Shown: positions 9,919 through 23,300 of the stretch, piece after piece
How the letters are laid out: the number at the start of each line of letters is the position of its first letter
How positions within the stretch are numbered: position 1 is the stretch's first letter
Assembly (NCBI RefSeq): GCF_949628265.1
Contig: NC_088789.1
Coordinates: 31,551,883 to 31,615,882 of the forward strand
Length of the DNA stretch: 64,000 nt
Direction of reading: 5' to 3'
Source: Cloeon dipterum
Lineage: Eukaryota; Arthropoda; Insecta; Ephemeroptera; Baetidae
The notes under the pieces: generated by a model
What the model was told of the DNA's origin: nothing
Databases searched by the model: none
What the model saw: only the letters and a program-made list of their open reading frames with translations
Made by a program: the position numbers and the translations under genes

Positions 9919-11160
9919 AATGAATAGCAGCATTCTGAAATATGTTCTGTATTAAATTTTAAAATCCTGTATAAATATTTTGTCCCTTTACGGTTTTTTA
10001 TCAGTTAATTTCAGTTTTGGAAGCTGTTTTCTGTAAAAATAGTTGTGGAATTTATTTTTTTCTGGCTAAAAAATTAATTTCAATTTAATTCTTCTAAATG
10101 TTAATAAAGCTTTATACACAGAAAACGTGATCAAAATTTATGTAATATTAAAATTCAATTTTAAAATAGGAACGACAAAATTTCCAGTTAACCTTTTACA
10201 TTTTTCGAGAAAATCGGTTTAAAATCCTGCTAATCAAAAGAGGAATGATACTGCAAAAGCCTGGAAAATGCTTGTTGCCAATGCATAAAATCATCCCGAA
10301 GGATTCAGTTAAAGCCTAAATTGACCTAAGGAGCGCTGTAATTTTTCGAGAAAATTGGCTGGAGAGTTAGCGTGCTTTTCAAATGGTAATGGCTGTCTCC
10401 TTACTTGAAATCCGATTTAATTTCAAAACCAAGAGTTTCCCCAATAAGTGGCATACACCGTTGGACAGATCCCGACGAGAGGAATCAGAAAATGCCAAGG
10501 AAATATGTTCAAGCACTGCAAATTTTGGAGAAAATCGGCAAAATTTGAATTTTTACTGCAGGAAGGTCCTTTTTATGATTGTTAATTGTTGAACAAATTG
10601 TTAATCGATCAGTTGTTTATGGCATCTAACAATTTAAATAATGATCATTTGTTGTCCAGTATCACTCCACTTTAAAATCTCACATTTTTATCAAAATTCG
10701 CTTTTGGAAAAATCGTAAAAATTCGAAAAAAAATCGAAATTCGGAAAACTAAACTCAAATGGACGCGTCATACTTAGGGACATCGATTGGTACCAGAATC
10801 GTCCCCTTCCTGCCCATAGGACCCCGTCTGGGCCCCAAAAACAAAAGTTTGAAATGTCACAAATTTCGTTTTTTTTTAAACTTAAAAAATTTATAACTCG
10901 GCTCCTATGGATTGTAGAGGAAAATACCAGAGTTTTTTGGAATTTTCGTCAATTTTTGCGTCTTTTAGACTACCCCTGCTGCCCCCACAATTGGTTTTTA
11001 TTTTAAAATTTGTCAAAAGGCTTGATTTTGATCTGTACTGCTCGACACACCGTTTCTACGTGGGGAAAAGTTGATGTTTTATACTTTTGATCATGCCCAC
11101 AATTTAAATTACCAGTCTAGAAATTTTTGGCAAGCAACAACCTGAAAATATCACGAGTTT
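9919..11160. other. Intergenic spacer with a partial family C repeat (10690-10935)
   Basis: AT-rich and without a credible gene. The segment 10690-10935 is a partial copy of the roughly 450-bp monomer seen at 24-28 kb, recognised by CCCCGTCTGGGCCCC followed by AGTTTGAAATGTCACAAA. An AATAAA overlaps the stop of paralog C at 9914-9919. Confidence 0.45.
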
Positions 11161-11162
11161 AA

Positions 11163-11373
11163 TCACGTTTTTCGATCGCAAAGTGCGTCAAAGTGGGGGA
11201 GTGCGCGCGGATGCGGGAACCTGCGGACGGAGCGGAGTGAGTCAGGGTCGTTTGCGGCGCTTTGGATTCCCGACGAGCGCACACGCGCGCCTGCAATTTC
11301 CTCGATTCGAGTCATTTTCATTCGGTCGGTCGGTCGTTCAGTGCACGGCGAGCTAGCTATCCTACAGTACAAA
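11163..11373 (+). promoter_or_regulatory. Upstream promoter and leader of the phospholipid phosphatase gene
   Basis: This GC-rich, CpG-rich block in AT-rich surroundings ends in a threefold GGTC repeat and TTCAGTGC. The TCAGT around 11338-11342 matches the arthropod initiator and would give a leader of about 35 nt before the ATG at 11374. No TATA box at the expected distance. Confidence 0.4.
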
Positions 11374-14300
11374 ATGATCAAGTTCAACCTGCAGCAGCAG
11401 CCAGGTGGCAGGGTGCGAGACGAGCAGCAACCCTCCGTCTTCTCCATCTCGACGCTGGACCCTGCCCAACTCAAAGGGTTCCACTGCCAGGTACGTCCTT
11501 AAATATGTAAATTTTAAGACGAATTTTTGTTAATTTCCAACCTTGAGAAACACACACAAATCGTGCGTGGGAAAAAATCAAACAAAGGAAAAAAAACAGC
11601 TCCTGCAGAGGCTCTAATAATAATTTAAAACAAATATTTGCCTTCGTCGGATGGAGTAGCTGCATGTTTTCACCTTTGGAACGAAAGCGAAGGCGAAGCT
11701 GAATGAGTCAGAACAATCTTGTCACGACGAGAGCGTAATTTCTTTACCTGCTGACACATTTATTTATAATAACATGCATTCAAAGCAATTTCGCAAAGCA
11801 AATCCTGCTCGTGTACATATTTGTGGTGTTTATATAATTGTTCGCATTTTTTTCGCCGGGCTCGGTGCACAAACACAATAGGCCGGCCTTCAACGAGAGT
11901 CAATTTTTGAGGTCAAACGGCCGCAAGCTCTTCTTTATGATTCAACCGTAACGAGACAGACGCTCGTCAGATGCCTTAATAGATTTTATACCAAAAAGGC
12001 CGAGAAAAATTCATTTTAAAATTTTACCGAAGTTCGGAAATCGCTTTGTATAAGCGCGGAAATGGTTAAACTATTTTTAAACATGTTCAATCCATCGCGA
12101 GAAGCCGGAAAAATTACTCATATCCATTAATTCGGTTTTCCTTGATTGCTCACTGCTATTTTGTCGAGATCAGGAAGTCCTGTTGTGTCTTCAGAAGACC
12201 TAAAGTAGTCTAAATATCAAGGAAAATTAGTTGCAAAAACGAAAAGTCAGGCTGTAAAATCATTTATTATATTTTTCTCCCTACTGGATCAGGTCACAAA
12301 GCGGTTTCTTTGTTGACAACTGGAATAGGAGACGTATAAAATGCAGCACGCATCGCCGTAATTATCAGAGAAAAATTCAAAGACGCTGGAGAAATATTAA
12401 ATTTTCTGTTAGGAAATAGTTTCCCCTTTTTGAATGCGGTTAAACGGAGCAGCAACAAAAGGCGACCGTGAGAGATTCGAGCTATAAAAAAATTCCCAAA
12501 AGGATGAACGTGTCCAAAAGCAGCCAGGGAATTTACAGGATGCGGCTGTTGGTGGCAATGAAAAATATTTGTAAGAAATGCAATAGAAATAGTAAAAAAA
12601 AAAACAGGAAATTGAAAGGCACAAATTCAAATCTATTAATTTTAACGAGTTTTTATATTATTTAATTTTTGATGCATTATGGAACTTGGGGGATGCGGAT
12701 ACAATTAACTTCAATTAAATTAAAACAAAAATAAAATAAACACACGCAGGCAGTTTTATAAAATTAAAATTCTCCTCCGTGTCACGAGAATTAAAGCCAA
12801 AATTACAAAATAATTTCCAATTTAAATAATAAAATAATAAATAAATAGAAAACAAATCAATTGATTAATTTTTGTTTTGAATTTGTGCCTTTCTTTTAAT
12901 TTCCTGTTTTTATATTTTTATCGCCTCGAGTCGCATTTCTTCACGTCTCCCTCGCCGTAAAGTGTTTTTCCTAAATCTTTTCGCTGTCGGGCCGCATCCT
13001 GTGAATCCTGCTTTTGGAGGCGTTTATCCTTTGTGGTATTTCACTGCGCCTTTTTTTGTTGCACGGACCCCTCGTCACGGAGTCGTGTCTTTTGTTGCTG
13101 CTTCGTTTGATCGATCACAGTCAAAGGGAAACTATTTCCTCGTAAATAAAATTTAATATTTCTCCAGCGTCTTAGAGTTTTTCTCTGATAATTACGGCGA
13201 TACGTGCTGCATTTTACGTCTCCTATTCCAGTTGTCAACAAAGAAACCGCTTTGTGACCTGATCCAGTAGGGAGAAAAATATAATAATAAATTACTTCTG
13301 ATTTTACAGCCTGACTTTTCGTTTTTACAACTAATTTTTCCTTGATATATTAAGACTATTTTAGATCTTCTGAAGGCACAGGACTTCCTGATCTCGACAA
13401 ATAGCAGTGAGCAATCAAGGAAAACCGAATTAATGGATATGAGTAATTTTTCCGGCTTCTCGCGATGGATTGAACATGTTTAAAAATAGTTTAACCATTT
13501 CCGCAATTGTAAATAAATTTATCAGTATGCCTCACAAAGCGTTTTACACGCAAATTAAAATTGTTATGATAACAAGAAGTGTTTTATTATTTAGTCTCTT
13601 CGCTAATTGTGGATTTTTTTAAAACGTGCACGTCATAAAAATTAATTATATTATTTAAAGACTGTCTTTAACGTAGTTTCTGAGCCCACCAATCGATTCC
13701 TGAGGGATGAATTAGTTAAAATGGACATTTTTTCCGTTAAAAAGGTGCAGCACGACGTGCGAACTTTTTTCCCGCCAAAACTAAATTAACGTATTTGCGA
13801 GAACTGCGCATGCGTGAGCCGGCTGGACCTGACGAAGAAGTCATCCGTTCAGGAGGTCTCTCTGCAAGTGCTCAAACCAGCTCTCACGCATGCGCAGTTC
13901 CCGCAAATACGTTAATTTAGTTATGGCGGGAAAAAAGTTCGCACGTCGTGCTGCACCTTTTTAACGGAAAAAATATCAATTCTAACTAATTCAACCCTCA
14001 GGAATCGATTGGTGGGCTCAGAAACCTCGTCAAAGACGGTCTTTAACCTGTCCACTCTGTTTTGCCAAGCGACTATTAGGAATTGGCGGAGGGGACGCGG
14101 CTGCAACGAATATATTATGGCGAAAGATCAAAACAAGTGCGCCGTTTGCCGTTTGAGAGTGCGGGGTGACATTGAACTTGGCTGCGCGCAGATTCGAATG
14201 AATGAGCTGCCTCCCTCGTGTCGTGACGATTCGCAATTTATACGTGTGGGAAGCCGGTTTTATTCTCAAATCCCCGCAGGTTCCCACACGCGCACGAATT

Positions 14301-17300
14301 GAGAATTACCGAGTCGATTCATCGAAAGTCGCACGGCCAGATGTCCGCGTGTTTTTCCCATCGCGGCAGCTGATTTTGAGAGTGAGAAGGAAGAGCATTT
14401 TTACGACTGAAGCGTAAATAAATATTGGTCTTGGTTATTTTATCTCGAAATAAAGCAATAAACGCAGAGCTTTTATTTTGATAGGACACTCGTGACTTTT
14501 TGCAGCGACAAAACGCAGTAAACATTTCGACACTGCGCCGCGATAAAAATTTTAAATGACTTTTGGAGTGATTTTTTGTTAAAGCCAAAGGTTTTTATGC
14601 AGCTCTCTATTTTAAAATATTGTTTTTTATATTTTTAATTCACAAATTTCCCTTCAAGGTGGAGGAAAGTTATTTTGAAAAGGTTATTACCCTATTTTAA
14701 CATTTTAAAAGCAATTCTCTGTAATTTCTAACTGTTTTTAAGATCAAATTTTGAAAAATCGAGGCTATTTTCTGGAATTTTCAACAAAATTTCTCTGTAA
14801 ATTTTGGTCAATGTTTTTCATAAATCAATTTAAATCAACTGCAAAATTAAAACAATTGAAAAAGACATAATTTTTCTTGCGATAGTAAATTTTTAATGCA
14901 AAGATGAGCCTTTTAATGAAAATATCCAAAAATAAGGGAAATTTCAGGGCCAGTTTTTAAATGGAAAAATAAATTAAGTTTGTTATTGTTCCGATTTTTA
15001 ATTAAAAAAATTAAATAATTAATTTAAATTAAATAGATATTTTAGTTTCCCTGATTTTAGAAGCTAAAAATATACTTTTTCCGTCTGAAAATTTCAACTG
15101 GCTGTTTGAAAACCTTTAATTTGTTGGGAAAGATAAAAATACCCAAAGTTAAGTTGATTTTTATTCGAGAATCATGTTAGAAAACAATTTCCGCCTCAAA
15201 GCCTGCCTCCTATTTTCTGATTCAATGTTCAAGGGTTTCCAGAATTCATTGTGTTTCATTAAAAAGAAAAAAAACATAAAAAAGGGTGCGTTTAACTTTC
15301 TACTGTCACCTCTGCCAGCAATAAATTTTCCCAAAGAATCCCTTCTTACATTCATTATTTATTTTTTGTGGCTAAAGGGTTAAAAATAAATCGTGTCTGC
15401 GCATATATTTTTCCCTTTGGTGTGCACCCTCGCTGCGGGGGTGCATTGTGCGCGGGCGGCCCCCTCCCTGCTGGCCCCCTCCCTCGAGAGTCGAGAGAGA
15501 GAGAACGAGAGATTGAGTTTGGTTGGCGTTTGCATTATTGCAGGACGGCTGGCAGTGCGAGGCGTGCGCGCTCTCGGCCTCGGTCGTCACTCTGCCCCAT
15601 GCCGCCGACGCTGCCGCCGCCGCCGCCAACGACACAGACAACACCAGACGCTGTCCCGCCATGAAGCTGCCGCTCAAGCTGATCATCGACCTCCTCTGCA
15701 TCGCCTCAGGTAATTACAATCATTTTTTATTTTTTTAAACTCTTTTAAATATTTAATTCCGAAGCCTTCCGAAGGCAAAATAAAATTAAAAATTTAATCA
15801 GCTGGAAATCAAAAGGTTCAATTTAGGCTAAAAACGTTGCTTATAAAATTATAATTCATTTTTATTTTAGAAAAAATATCTAATAAGCTTGGAAAAAATT
15901 ATTGTAACCTTTTTATAATGTTTTTATCTCGTTTTTTAATTAAAAGTCCAATATTTTCAATTTCAATTTCTTTAAAAATTAAATTTTCGTATTAAAAAAT
16001 TTTATTTTTAATTCTGAAGCCTTCCGAGGACTGAATAAAAATTTAAGGAAGCATTAAAAACATCTCAAATTTGAAAATTTAATTAGGTAAGGATTAAAAT
16101 GTTCAATTTTGGTTAAAAATTGAGTTATAAAATTGAAAATAATTTTTTTAATTCGTAAATAAGCATCTAAAACGTTTAAAAATAATAATTCAACATTTTA
16201 TGCCAGTTTAATTAATATTTTCGGTCAAAATTCAATTCGTTTTCTTAAAAATAGAATTTTTTAGCAGCTAAATATTTCTGTAATTTATTTTCTCGCAATT
16301 AGAATGTGAGTGCTAACGAAGAGAACTGCTTTTTATTGTTGTGGTTTGGGTTAATGTCGTGTCCTTCCAACGGCCTCGCTTCCTTTCCTTTTCTTCGTTT
16401 CTCTGCCCCCGAACTGCCCCAGGAATACAGCGCCGCGATTTTGTGGTTTTCCAGCCGTGTTTTATCTTTTATCTTATCTCGCCCCGACACAATTGACGCC
16501 CAGAGAGAGAAAGAGAGAAAACAGAGTCGAAAAAAACGCCAAGTTTGATTGTTTCTTATCGGAATCGAGTTAAAATTTAAGTCAAACGCACGAATTAATC
16601 AGTTCAAGGAGACTGAAGCCGCGCCTAATCGGTTTCTAATCAATTTTTAATTTATTTTTCCTCACATAACGATTTCACGCTCTAGAAAATTAATTTAAAA
16701 ATAATCATTTCAGTCGGGAAAATTCAGAACTCGCATTTGAAATCAAGAGTGTTAATTTTTAGAACCAACCAAACGCGTTAGGTGTCAATTTGGTTTTCGC
16801 TCGGTCGCTCTAATTGTGTTTTCTTTTTTTTCTCGGCGTTAAATCACGTAAGAAATCGGTGCGAAGCCGTATAAGGTTGCCGCTTTGGTCGTGACACAAA
16901 AACAAAGCGAATTAGCAAAAGTTAGTTATTTAACGGCGTTGCTCCCGTTTTTTACAAGGAAAGGTCGTTTTTTACAGCCGAGAGATGAGCCAATATTTAT
17001 AATATCTAATTGTAAAAAAGGCGTTATTTCGCAAACAGGCCGTGAAAGCTGCTAAATATTTGCGCAATAAATTTTATTTTGCTGCCGCCGAGATAAAATA
17101 CAAAATACAGAAAACTAGACATTCCAAGGAGCGCTAATTGATCCAGAAACTTTCACAAAAAAGATCTAATGTGTCAAGCTGTCTACTCTGTCGGCTTATC
17201 CGTCACGAGAGTGCATCGAGAGTAAAAAAAAAAAAAAATAGGAGGAGATTAACGCGAGGGCAAAGGATTATAATATGCATTTTTTATTTCGAAATTGGAT

Positions 17301-20300
17301 TTTTTTGTCTCTTGTCGAGTGGAAAATTAGATGATTATCGAATTTTTCCTCTCGTGGTTGTTAATAAATGTTTAGAAACATTTTGCTCTCGACTTTTCAT
17401 AGTTTGGAACTAAATTTTTAATAAAATTCAACAGTAAATTTTATTAAAATCGCCTTTTTTTAAATGTTGATATTTGAAATAATAGTTTAAAAGGATTTAA
17501 AGGCGAGACGGTCATATTTTAATTATGAAATCGTTAGAAATAAAAAATTAGCAGCCATTTACCGTATTAAAACGCATTGAAAATGGTCTTCCGTTTAAAA
17601 ATGACGTAATTACTCGAATGAAACCGTTATTTATGTAAACAAAACTCTATTAATTAGGAAAACAAACCAATTATCATTAATTTCCAGCTGATATAGATAT
17701 AAAAAATAATTCTCAGGCAAATAGGGCTGTTTTCTTAATTTCATCCACGATTTATTTCACAATTCAGGGATTTTTTCCTCAAAATTCGCACACCACTGGA
17801 GAGATAGGGATCGAAATGAAGCGAAAAATAATTTTAAACAATAAAAATTGCATCCGATTTAAATATAAGCTCGCAATGCGATCGGAATTGGGGCGATTTG
17901 CAATTACGATCTCGATTTGCATAGACGGCTTTCGCTCGTGGCAGTCAGCAATTGCCATTTAAGTAGCCGCAATGATCAATGGAAACAGGATTGCGCCTGC
18001 CTATTTAATTGTTGCTGTCCGGCCGAGCTAAATAGCAGCGAAACCAGCGACCTTTTATTGCAACTCGATGCACTCTGTTCTATCTGACGCAGAGTCGCAG
18101 GCCAGGCGTGGGTCCGCGCGTTTATTCTTGTTCCAATTCGTGGGCGATCCACTTTTGCAAAACGGCTGAAAAAAAATAAAAAATAAATTCCCAGACGAGT
18201 TGTTTCTGTGGGAGAAATAATAAAAAAGCACAGTCTTGTTTCCAACTGTCCAACGGAGAAGTTTCATAATTTTCTTTTATTTTAAAAATTGCAATTAATT
18301 TTTGGAGAAACAAATAATGTCAGATGGAATTTTAATTTCATTTTCTGAGACGAAACATGCTTGAAATATTAAATAAAACCACTGCGAAAATTCAAATAAA
18401 ATTAAAAACGTTCTTAATTTAAAATTAAATGATTATTTCGCTTGATTTCGATTCTTCTCATTGCGAATTTTGAGGAAAAATCTCTAAAAAAATTAATTTC
18501 TCTTTTGAATCAAACAAACGAACAATAAGGATGAGTCATTTATTGCGCACGAGTTCCATTATTAAATTTTGTGTCTGTACGTCTGCAGCGCATCATGATG
18601 TACAATAATTTATTTTTATTCGAAGAGCGCGCGGGAGGAATGGAATAATTGCAGATGCGGGCACTTTGCGTTTTTTCGTCTACAGACGCGTGTAGTGTGT
18701 AGTCAGAGTGTGTACTCTCTGCTCAAGACATAATATGTATAAACTAGCAGCCGCGTGTTCGTGCGAACGCATTGTTTTCCCATCGAATGTCTGTCCCACC
18801 CCCATCCCATCTATTTCGCGTCCGCAGACTTTTTGTATAAACACGACGGGCAGATATATAGTCGTGCCTGCGTTTTATCTAATCGCTTCACTATGCGCCA
18901 TGAAGATTATACTCTTTTCGCGGGTTAAACATCGTAAATAAATCCAACTTTGATGATGAATGGCTTGGGAAAAAATTTTACCGCGTAAATATTTGCTTGG
19001 TAACCAAAAATATATTTTTAGACCTTCTTGAAATAAAAATTTGATAGGATTTCTTTTTAAGGACATCTTTGACGAAGTTTCTGAGCACACCAATCGATTC
19101 CTGAGGGTTGAATTAGTTAAAATGGACCTTTTTTCCGACCAAAACGTCAACCGGGAAGCTGCGAACTTTTTCCCGCCAAAACAATTTAAGCGAATATTCG
19201 AGAACTGCGCATGCGTGAGAGCTGGCTGGATCTGACAAATAATTCATTCGCACAGGTGGTCTCTCTGCAAATGCTCAAACCAGCTCTCACGCATGCGCAG
19301 CTCTCGCATTTACGTTCATATTGTTTTGGCGGGAAAAAAGTTCGCACGTCGCTCTGGACTTTTTGGTCGGAAAAAACATCCATTTTACCTAATTCGACCC
19401 TCAGGAATCGATTGGTGAGCTCAGAATCTTCGTCAAAGACTTTTTTTGAAGAATTCAGTTGTTTTCAAGAGCTAAAAATGTCAGAAAACGGTTCCAAAAA
19501 ATCTTGACGCTTCGAGGAAACGAAACAACAATTATTCAGAATTTTTGTCGCCTTGTCAAAAATGATTCTACAAATTTAAATTAAAAATTAGGTCAGGAAT
19601 AGAAATAAATTGCGGTGCAAAATTTTAACAAGATTGTTGTGCCATCATTTACCCTTTGACAGATTGGGATTGTTGGCAAAGCGCCCTCGATTCTCTCGAA
19701 ACACGTGAGACTTTTATATCCTCCGCGAATTAATTTGACCCTGAATATATATCGAAGCGATTATATATCGGCTCTCGTTCTCCGCGCGCGTGACGTCAAA
19801 AAGCAATTAAAAATAATAAAACACTTACTCGAATTAATGCAAATTTAATTCAACTGAAATTCCAAAACCAAAAGGAGCAGAATTTATTTCTTTTTTTTTG
19901 CGAGAGGAGAAACGCCCAATTAATGGAGCTAATTATAGCCGGCGCGGTCGTAACTCACACGATATATTATCCGCGCGCGATAAGAGATCTGCTGCTGGCC
20001 AAATCGCCGCCCCAGGAAATAAAAGAGCAGAAGAAAAGTATGCAGGTGCGTCTCCTTTGATGATGAATTCTAAATTGGAATGAGAGGCTTCGGCTTTTGG
20101 CTCGCGGCGCACCTGCTCTTTATCTCAAACACACCACACGTGTCATGTGTGTCCGTGTTTTCGTGCTCACAAAATTGATGTAAACACAATTTTATTAATT
20201 AGATTCCAGCTACCGATCAGGTATTTTTTTTAACATCTATTAAAATCAGTAATTTAATTTTTAAATTATTTTTAAACTAATCAAGGGATAAGATTGTCCT

Positions 20301-23300
20301 ATTTTTTAGTTCCAAAAATTAAAATTTATTTAAAAAAACCAAGCAAAACGTCTCAGTAAATTTTATCCAGGACCGAACGTACCTTGAAACTCCTTTTTGA
20401 TGGTCATTTTGCGTTTTTATAATAAAAAATTATTTTTTGAAAAATTCTATTTAATTTTAAAATCCCGAAAAACCTCGAAATTAGAAGAAAATGGCCTGTA
20501 ATGACCTGAAATATGACGTTTAATCGTTCAGGAGTGACGAGAAAAATCCAAAATGCACACCTAATTATTTAAATTAGACCTTATAAAATTTAAATTAACC
20601 GAAAGGAAAAAACCTCAGTCCTTCATGGAATTAAAATTGACCTTTTGAGGTGTAGTTATTTCCATACCAAAGTCTAGAAATTAATGCCGTTAACGGGGAG
20701 AAGAGCGAGAATAACAGGCTTGGCGCCTTGAGTAACACGGATTTGCATAATTGAGCGGGCTGGCCGAACGAAAACAAAGCGAGCGATCCTCAATTTGCAC
20801 TTGAATGGGCTCGTCAACAACAACAAGTTGCCCTGCTCGCACGTCGTCTCGAAAATGACACCACCCACTTGTTAAGACACTTAAAACTTCTTGCAGATTA
20901 AATTTATATAGAAATTTTTTAATTTAATTTATGTATTTATGATTTTTTTTAACAAATTTCATTTAAAAACCGTTTTTAACGAAGTTTCTGAGCTCACCAA
21001 TCAATTCCTGAGGGTCGAATTAGGTAAAATGGATGTTTTTTCCGTTAAAAAAGTGCAGCTTGACGTGCGAACTTTTTTCCCGCCAAAACAATATGAGCCT
21101 ATATACAAGAATTGCGCATGCGTCAGAGCTGGCTGGATGTGACAAGGAAGTCATTCGTACAGGCGGTCTCTCTGCAAGTGCTCAAACCAGCTCTCACGCA
21201 TGCGCAGTCCTCGCATATAGGCTCATATTTGTTTTGGCGGGAAAAAAGTTCGCACGTCGCGCTGCACTTTTTTAACGGAAAAAATATCAATTTTAACTAA
21301 TTCGACCCTCAGGAATCGATTGGTGTGCTCAGAAACGTCGTCAAAGACGGTCTTTAAGAAATCTGTAGCTTTGAAAATAATCATCATGCAAATTGGATTA
21401 GAAATGACGTCAGCAGGGCCACTTCCTCACGAGTTCTGAGCTTTTTATTCTCTTAGCCATAAAACTACGGAAAGGGTTTGACTGCGTATTTAGCCAGTCG
21501 ATAAAGGAAAACAGGGTCGGTGGTTTGAAATCCATACCTATGGCGGTTTATTGGTGTCGGATGCGATGAGAGTTCTCCTCCGTGAGGGGTGGTTGTATAA
21601 CCTGAGACTTTCCCTCCACGCTCCCCTTTGGGTTTGGGCGCCCGAATATTTCACATTGATTGCCTCGTTACAAATATAATATTGATCGTAATATCGTCAG
21701 GTAAAACCCTGACAAATGACCGTCTAAAATTTCACTGAAACCCTCTAACCGTTAAAAACAACTTTATGCAACCTAAGAAAAAATTATTAGGGCTTCAAGT
21801 TTAAATTTAAATATTCTAGTGGTTTATATTTAGTTCATTTTCCTTCTCGTAAGTTCCTGTAATATTTCCATCCAACAAAAAAACCGCTCTCATTACGAAT
21901 GCTAACGTCGAAACAGGAACATTCAAACGCTGCTTTGTGTTCCGTGTGTTGTCGTGAGATGATAATGAGCCTGCTCTTTTTACAAGAAGAAAAGCCGCGC
22001 GCGCGTTGAATAAAGCATCTCTTTTGTTACATTCAGAGTTACTGGAGCGCGCAGTTCAAGCACAAAAGCGACGAGTGCTGAGCGAGCGACACTCTGCCGT
22101 GCGTCACAAACTAAATGCTAAATGTAGCTATTTCTAACAAAAAAATAAATAAAAAGAAGAAGCCAGCACACTGCGGTGAATGATGGATTTTTACCCAAAC
22201 GGGAAACTGGGAAGCTCGCATGAAATGGCGTTTTAGCCTTATATGACAAGGAATCTTTTTATTACTGTTCTTCAGCTGATAATTCGCGTGTAAAATGTGT
22301 AAATTAATCTCCTCTTGGCTTGAAAATAAAATTTAAATTTAAAAATAATCACAAAATCAACTTTTTGGGAATGCAAACATTTAATTTAACATAAGAAAAA
22401 ATAGATTTTGCAAATATTACCAGCTCTAGTTTAATTTAATCCCAATTTTCCACCACAGAAGTCAATATGGCGTCGAAATAAATAGTTGTTCGAATATTCG
22501 CCCATTTTGAAGCTGCGCAGTAAATTTGTGCGCATCTTAAGCATGCGCAGTATGTTCAAATCGCTTCTTCATCTCACTGGGAGGCTAAAACGCATCACTG
22601 CGCATGCTTGACCCAAATTGAAACCTTCTGCGCAGTCGTAATTCCCACTGGGGTCCAGGTTGTGATCTGTGTGGATTTCCTGCCGGTCTGAATTCAAAAT
22701 CAGGAGACGGTCCAGAGGCCAATCAGAAGCGTCGGAAAAGAGGCGTGCCGACCTAATAATTTCATTCCCGCGTATTTTTTTTACATTTCCATCAGCCTGA
22801 TGTGCCATCTAACGGTCGATTCACCAATTACTGGGCTAATCAGCTGTTAGTAAAGAAATAACAACAAAAATATCAGTCAGCTTGAAAAGTTCGCCGATTT
22901 TGAAGCTGCGCAGTAAACTTGTGCGCCTCTTAAGCATGCGCAGTATGTTCAGATCGCTTCTTTTTCTCACAGGGAGGCTCAAAATCGTCACTGCGCATGC
23001 GTGACTCAATTTAAAAACTTCTGCGCAGTCGTAATTCCCACCGGGGGGACCAGATTGTGATATGTGTCGGTTTTCCGCCGGTCAGAAGTCAAAATGGCGT
23101 TGAAATAATGGAGGCAAATCAGGAGACAGTCAAGCGGCCAATTAGAAGCGTCAAAAAAGAGGCGTGCCGACCTAATAATTTCTTTCTCGTGTATTTTGTT
23201 ACATTTCCATCAGCCTGACGAGACATCTAACTGTCGATTCGTTAATTACCGGACTAATCAGCTGTTAGTAAGGAAATAACAACAAAAATGGTCATTGTGC

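Noticed and set aside
15368-15713. Overlapping ORFs of about 100 codons on both strands
   Set aside because: Only the frame that joins in phase with 11490 and 32371 is supported; the others are GC-rich shadows of exon 15544-15709 and its upstream tract.
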